Assembly (NCBI RefSeq): GCF_021531715.1
Contig: NZ_JAFBIT010000003.1
Location: 406,454-470,453 of the forward strand
Length of the DNA: 64,000 nt
Reading direction: 5' to 3'
Source: Anaeromassilibacillus senegalensis
GTDB taxonomy: Bacteria; Bacillota; Clostridia; Oscillospirales; Acutalibacteraceae
Shown: piece by piece, positions 60,813-64,000 of the stretch
How the letters are laid out: every line of letters begins with the position of its first letter
How positions within the stretch are numbered: the first letter of the stretch is position 1
Program-made: the position numbers and the translations under genes
Notes under the pieces: model-generated
What the model was told of the DNA's origin: nothing
The model's input: the letters and a program-made list of their open reading frames with translations, nothing else
Database searches by the model: none

Positions 60813-61664
60813 ATGAATGCAAAACTGACCATACAGGAGAAACTGAAGGATCTGCGGGTGGAACGGCATCTGACTTTGGAGCAGCTTGCGCAGGAGTCCG
60901 GCATCTCCAAATCCGCTCTGGGTAAGTATGAATCCGATGATTTCAAGGACATCAGCCCCTTCAGCATCGTTACCCTGGCGAAATTCTACGGCGTGTCCAC
61001 GGACTATCTGCTGGGACTGACAGAAACAAAAAATCACCCAAACACAGACCTGCACGATCTGCATCTGGGTGATGATATGATTGAATTGCTGAAAAGCGGA
61101 AAGCTCAACAACCGGTTGCTGTCTGAGCTGGCTCTGCACAAGGACTTCCAACACTTTCTGGTAGATATTGAAATCTTCGTTGACAGGATTGCGGATATGC
61201 GGATCAACGATATGAACGCCATTCTGGAAGCTAACCGGAAGCAAATCATGGAAAAGCATAATCCGGGCGTAAATGATTTATATGTGCGCACTCTGGAGCT
61301 GGCGCAGGTCAGGGAAGAAGATTATTTTGCCCATGTGGTTCATAAGGATATTGACGATATTATGCAGGATATTCGGGAAGCCCACAGGAAGGACACCACC
61401 ACCGCTGACACCGCTTCTCCTGTTGCCGAAATTCAAAAGCAGATGGAGAACGCCATGCACTACGAGGGCACCGAGGAAGAAAAGAAAGCCCGCCTCTTCC
61501 TGGCAACCCTTGGCATTGACTATGACAAACTGACCCCGGAGGAATTTGTCACGCAGATCAATATTCTCAAAAAGTCCGAACACCTGAAAAGCCCCAATAA
61601 TCTGCGTGGGAAAGCTGTGCCCTATCAGGTGCATGGGAAAGGGAATCGAAAGAAGCGGAAGTAA
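60813..61664 (+). CDS. XRE-family transcriptional regulator of the element
   Basis: 283 aa. An N-terminal helix-turn-helix ('LTLEQLAQESGISKSALGKY', residues about 19-40) is followed by 'FYGVSTDYLLGLTE' typical of SinR/Cro-like proteins and a long helical C-terminal domain without enzymatic motifs. It is the only regulator on the element and is transcribed opposite to the replication and mobilisation genes, so it probably represses them. A TATAAT lies 31 bases before the ATG. Confidence 0.85.
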   Translation: MNAKLTIQEKLKDLRVERHLTLEQLAQESGISKSALGKYESDDFKDISPFSIVTLAKFYGVSTDYLLGLTETKNHPNTDLHDLHLGDDMIELLKSGKLNNRLLSELALHKDFQHFLVDIEIFVDRIADMRINDMNAILEANRKQIMEKHNPGVNDLYVRTLELAQVREEDYFAHVVHKDIDDIMQDIREAHRKDTTTADTASPVAEIQKQMENAMHYEGTEEEKKARLFLATLGIDYDKLTPEEFVTQINILKKSEHLKSPNNLRGKAVPYQVHGKGNRKKRK

Positions 61665-61794
61665 TCTGCGCTGCCTTTTTTCTCTACTATTGTTATGTCA
61701 GGAAACGGGAAAACCACTCCAATCCCGGGATGATTCCAAAAGCAATCCGGGATAAGGGCGGCGTGTTTCACTACATCCTGTTTCATTTATCGAA

Positions 61795-62017
61795 AAATGG
61801 TGAGATTCTGCGGGATGTTGCCGTGGGACAGCTTGTTTCTGACCAAGAATGGTCACGACCGCTATGCGGTTCTGGATATGGAGGAATACCGCCAGTATGA
61901 AAAGCTGATGGCGATGCAGAAGCTGATGACCGAGCTGGAAAAGGTCGCCGCTCCGGGGAGGAGCAGGGGTGCTTCTCTGCGGAGGATGTGGAAAAGGAAC
62001 TGGGAATCCATGACTAA
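61795..62017 (+). pseudogene. Decayed Phd/YefM-type antitoxin
   Basis: Three frames must be joined to read one antitoxin: 'GEILRDVAVGQ' (from about 61802), then 'LFLTKNGHDRYAVLDMEEYR' with QYEKLMAMQKLMTELEK, then GEEQGCFSAEDVEKELGIHD to TAA at 62015-62017. Each block fits Phd/YefM/RelB-like antitoxins of Clostridia. Frameshifts fall near 61838 and 61950. No toxin gene follows, only a short remnant (62018-62092) reading RRDYLPSLFGEEL. Confidence 0.7.
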
Positions 62018-62099
62018 AGTAAAGATGCCAATGGCAGGAGAGATTACCTGCCCAGCCTGTTTGGTGAAGAGCTATGCGATGACGACAATGCGTAAACGA

Positions 62100-62139
62100 A
62101 TACCGGGGCAGCTAAAAAATGCGCTGTCCCGGTATTTTT
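62100..62139 (+). terminator. Intrinsic terminator overlapping the sortase 3' end
   Basis: ATACCGGGGCAGC and GCTGTCCCGGTAT pair (one mismatch) and TTTTTC follows on the plus strand. One arm forms the last codons of the minus-strand sortase gene. Confidence 0.7.
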
Positions 62140-62798
62140 CTGGTTTCAAATATGATAATGGAGTCTTGCAGCAGCTCAAAACGAATTGTCACACGGCTTT
62201 GACCTCCCACGGTACAGGTGAACAGAGTCAAATCCCAATTTCCACTTTCCATTCCCTCTATATCTGTGGGGTTCAGTGTCTCCCGTTCCATCATTTTGTA
62301 GGTGAATACATTTCCGTCCATATCCGTGAAGGTGGCAATATCGCCCTCACATAGATTTTTCAGGTTTCCGAAATGGGATGTGTAGTTGTGGCCGCAAAGA
62401 ATCAGGTTATTCAAGTAGGCAGACCCGCTGTATCGGCAGGGGGCAGTTTTCAGGTTGGGATAATTCCACTCACTGGCAATCGGTAGTTCCAATTCCAGTG
62501 ATGGGATTTGTAATACGCCAATATAGTCCATGCCGTTGATCGTTTCCACCGGCATTTCCATATCCGGGCAGAGAACATAATCTGGAGCATCACTGGGCAT
62601 CGGCGCTTGCTCCACAATGGGTTCCGTGGATGCTTCTGTAGGAACCTCTGAAGGCAGATAATCTTCCAGTCGGTCAATGACCTGCAGAGCAGACTGTTCC
62701 GCCCGCTGCTCATCGTACAAATTATAGGCAGTAAGGAAAAGGGCCGCTGCAATCAGCAGCAGCCCCAAAAAGATCAAACCAGTTCCCTTATTTCTCAT
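62112..62798 (-). CDS. Sortase
   Basis: 228-aa membrane-anchored transpeptidase. One N-terminal helix (about 8-26), a linker, then the sortase beta barrel with catalytic His in 'LILCGHNYTSHFGNL', Cys in 'DLTLFTCTVGGQSRVTIRFE' and the Arg in the same stretch. It does not have the C-terminal membrane anchor of class C enzymes and may attach the finished fibre to the wall. Its ATG overlaps the end of the LPxTG protein gene, so the two are translationally coupled. Class assignment (D/E-like) is tentative. Confidence 0.88.
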   Translation of the reverse strand: MRNKGTGLIFLGLLLIAAALFLTAYNLYDEQRAEQSALQVIDRLEDYLPSEVPTEASTEPIVEQAPMPSDAPDYVLCPDMEMPVETINGMDYIGVLQIPSLELELPIASEWNYPNLKTAPCRYSGSAYLNNLILCGHNYTSHFGNLKNLCEGDIATFTDMDGNVFTYKMMERETLNPTDIEGMESGNWDLTLFTCTVGGQSRVTIRFELLQDSIIIFETRKIPGQRIF

Positions 62799-63738
62799 CT
62801 ATGGTACCTCTGCGGCGCACCAGGCCAATCACGACAAAGAGCAGTCCGGCGGCAATCAGCACCGGAACCGGCCACCAGAGTTGGCCCGTCTGGGGCAGTG
62901 TGGGCTTATCCGGCTGGGGCGGTGTCGTAGGCTTGCTGCAGGTGTTTGTGACGATGAAGGTATTTCCTTCCTGCTGAACCTTCGGGTCCTGATAGCCATT
63001 CTCCCTTTTTTCCGTGACTGTCCACTGATGATTGGTGTCCAGATTCTTCCAGGTATAGCTCCAGGCTCCGTCGTGGGGCAGCGTAATGGTATCATAGATT
63101 TCTCCGTCACAAATCAGCGAAATGGCAATGGATTTGGGCCGCTGATCTTTATGGCAGCTGTCTTTCCAGACCTTGATGACTTCATAGTCCGCCCGGACCG
63201 GTTCCTGGCCGGGCTTGGCATTGGCTACTACATTGTAATTCCAGGTGTTGCTGCTCAGATCCTGCTCCGGCAGCATGACGAAAAAGGGGGAAGTGGAATA
63301 CACATAGCCGTTCTTTCGAATGGTGCTGCCCGGAACGAGGTAAAGACCCATAGGGATATCCGTAAACACTGCCACGCCGTCGGAATTCGTCACGGCGGAG
63401 CGGCTGGGCTTCAAGTCCGGATCCAGCAGGATCTCCCGGGCCAGGGCCTGTGCCATGTTCTGCCATGCCATGTCATTTTTACCCCGGATATCCAGGCTTT
63501 CCGCATAGGCCCCATAGCGGTCAATGACTGTCAGCTCTCCGTATTGATCTACGGTGGAGATCAGATAGGCGTCAAACCGCAGCCCGGAAATGGGCATGTC
63601 CGCATAGACCGCAGTGATGGTCAAACTGTGCGTGTGGCCCAAGTCAATGCTTCCCGCCGCGGAAGCGCCGACCGGCAACAGAAGGGCCGCCGCCAGCAGC
63701 GCAAGCAGCAGTGCGCAGAACCGTTTATAGATCTTCAT
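62788..63738 (-). CDS. LPXTG-anchored pilin-like surface protein
   Basis: 316 aa. A signal peptide ending ASA at about residue 28, an N-terminal domain similar to SpaA/FimA-type prealbumin-like folds ('DGVAVFTDIPMGLYLVPGST'), a Cna-B-type domain ('YEVIKVWKDSCHKDQRPKSI ... ENGYQ') and the sorting signal LPQTGQ with membrane helix and RRRG tail. A pilin or tip/base subunit is likely; the Cna-B domain may form an isopeptide bond. GGAGG lies 8 bases before ATG 63738. Upstream is a class C sortase that would polymerise it. Confidence 0.88.
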   Translation of the reverse strand: MKIYKRFCALLLALLAAALLLPVGASAAGSIDLGHTHSLTITAVYADMPISGLRFDAYLISTVDQYGELTVIDRYGAYAESLDIRGKNDMAWQNMAQALAREILLDPDLKPSRSAVTNSDGVAVFTDIPMGLYLVPGSTIRKNGYVYSTSPFFVMLPEQDLSSNTWNYNVVANAKPGQEPVRADYEVIKVWKDSCHKDQRPKSIAISLICDGEIYDTITLPHDGAWSYTWKNLDTNHQWTVTEKRENGYQDPKVQQEGNTFIVTNTCSKPTTPPQPDKPTLPQTGQLWWPVPVLIAAGLLFVVIGLVRRRGTIDEK

Positions 63739-64000
63739 CGGCGTCACCTCCGTGTTTCGTCTTGGGCCGCTTTGGCAGCAGAAGCAGTATCAGCAGTAAC
63801 AATAGAATCGGGATCGCCACAATGGGCGCTACCAGCAGCGGCTCGATCTGGATGGCGTCTGCCGTCACACGGACGACCTTTGCTTCCTCGATGTTCTCAA
63901 TTCTGTGTCCCCTCACCAAAAGCCGGTGGGTATTGATACCATAGGGGGTGCAGGTCACCAATGTGCAGTAATCCTGACCCTCCACGATTTGCAGCGCTCC
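63725..64000 (-). CDS. Class C (pilus) sortase, C-terminal part, runs off right edge
   Basis: About 91 residues are in the window. 'DYCTLVTCTPYGINTHRLLV' followed by RGHRI is the class C sortase active-site strand with catalytic Cys in TCTPYG and the essential Arg. A C-terminal membrane helix (about 30 hydrophobic residues) and the basic tail PKRPKTKHG follow, also typical of class C. The stop overlaps the start of the LPXTG protein. The catalytic His and N-terminus lie outside the window, as do probably further pilin genes. Confidence 0.92.
   Translation of the reverse strand, partial: GALQIVEGQDYCTLVTCTPYGINTHRLLVRGHRIENIEEAKVVRVTADAIQIEPLLVAPIVAIPILLLLLILLLLPKRPKTKHGGDADEDL

Larger units (their letters stand above)
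55000..62100. mobile_element. Integrated mobilizable element (left end near 55,000; right end uncertain)
   Basis: Integrase, relaxase, DUF3847, oriT, D5-type helicase, CHC2 primase, Cys-rich VLP protein, XRE regulator and a decayed antitoxin lie together. Base and codon use are less GC-biased than in the left 54 kb. No type IV secretion, coupling protein or excisionase genes are seen, so it would be mobilizable rather than self-transmissible. The right boundary could be near 62,100 or beyond the window, in which case the sortase/pilin operon is cargo. Confidence 0.75.

Noticed and set aside
61730..61800. Start of a new gene reading MIPKAIRDKGGVF
   Set aside because: The frame soon runs into the antitoxin relic and is lost by frameshift; no separate protein can be supported.

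Overview
The window reads as chromosome of an endospore-forming, high-GC Clostridia bacterium of the gut Oscillospiraceae/Ruminococcaceae type (inference). The support is a sigE-spoIIGA pair, Gram-positive promoters and Shine-Dalgarno sites, a T-box, a lysine riboswitch, a Bce-type bacitracin-sensing module, class C sortase/pilin genes, a clostridial single-chain PurL and MurT/GatD. The first 54 kb has GC-rich codon use. From about 55 kb base composition and codon use become more balanced, as expected for acquired DNA.

Layout. 0-9 kb: gatD-murT (lipid II amidation), a deoxyinosine-type DNA glycosylase, a PAS protein, a lysine riboswitch driving an NhaC-type transporter, rsgA behind an odd duplicated leader, a ZIP transporter and a MATE pump. 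9-17 kb: DUF3006-like protein/GNAT/ribokinase, typA, then two consecutive in-frame composite genes (exonuclease + laccase-domain protein; radical SAM + DUF4091), each keeping a ribosome site at the domain border. 17-28 kb: M18 aminopeptidase, iorAB, a GH13 enzyme, a kinase-fold remnant, sigE/spoIIGA, a tryptophan T-box in front of a deletion-fused ECF transporter remnant, and a phenylacetate-CoA ligase. 28-38 kb: lipoproteins, a NagZ-like GH3, a complete BceRS-BceAB module with a BceR operator, a zinc-ribbon membrane protein, a collapsed URO-D-like pseudogene and two tRNAs. 38-55 kb: GT2, purL, alr, an AGE epimerase, a DUF2284 gene with a frameshift, GNAT, secA, an SSS symporter, an NCS2 purine permease and ychF.

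55-64 kb: an integrated mobilizable element sits directly upstream of ychF. It carries a tyrosine integrase flanked by GCACCAA-type repeats, a short MobA/MobL relaxase, DUF3847, an RSF1010-like oriT, a D5/P4-type helicase, a CHC2 primase, a Cys-rich VLP protein, an XRE regulator and a decayed antitoxin. It is followed by a sortase/pilin operon that runs off the right edge. I see no conjugation (type IV) genes, so transfer would need a helper.

How parts work together. IorAB and the PaaK-type ligase belong to aromatic 2-oxo acid/aryl-acetate metabolism, and the Trp T-box once controlled tryptophan uptake next to them, so aromatic amino acid handling is a local theme. BceAB and BceRS form one flux-sensing antibiotic defence circuit with its operator visible. 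The sortase/pilin genes would build a surface fibre. Several loci (ECF remnant, URO-D-like gene, DUF2284, antitoxin) show recent decay by deletion or frameshift.
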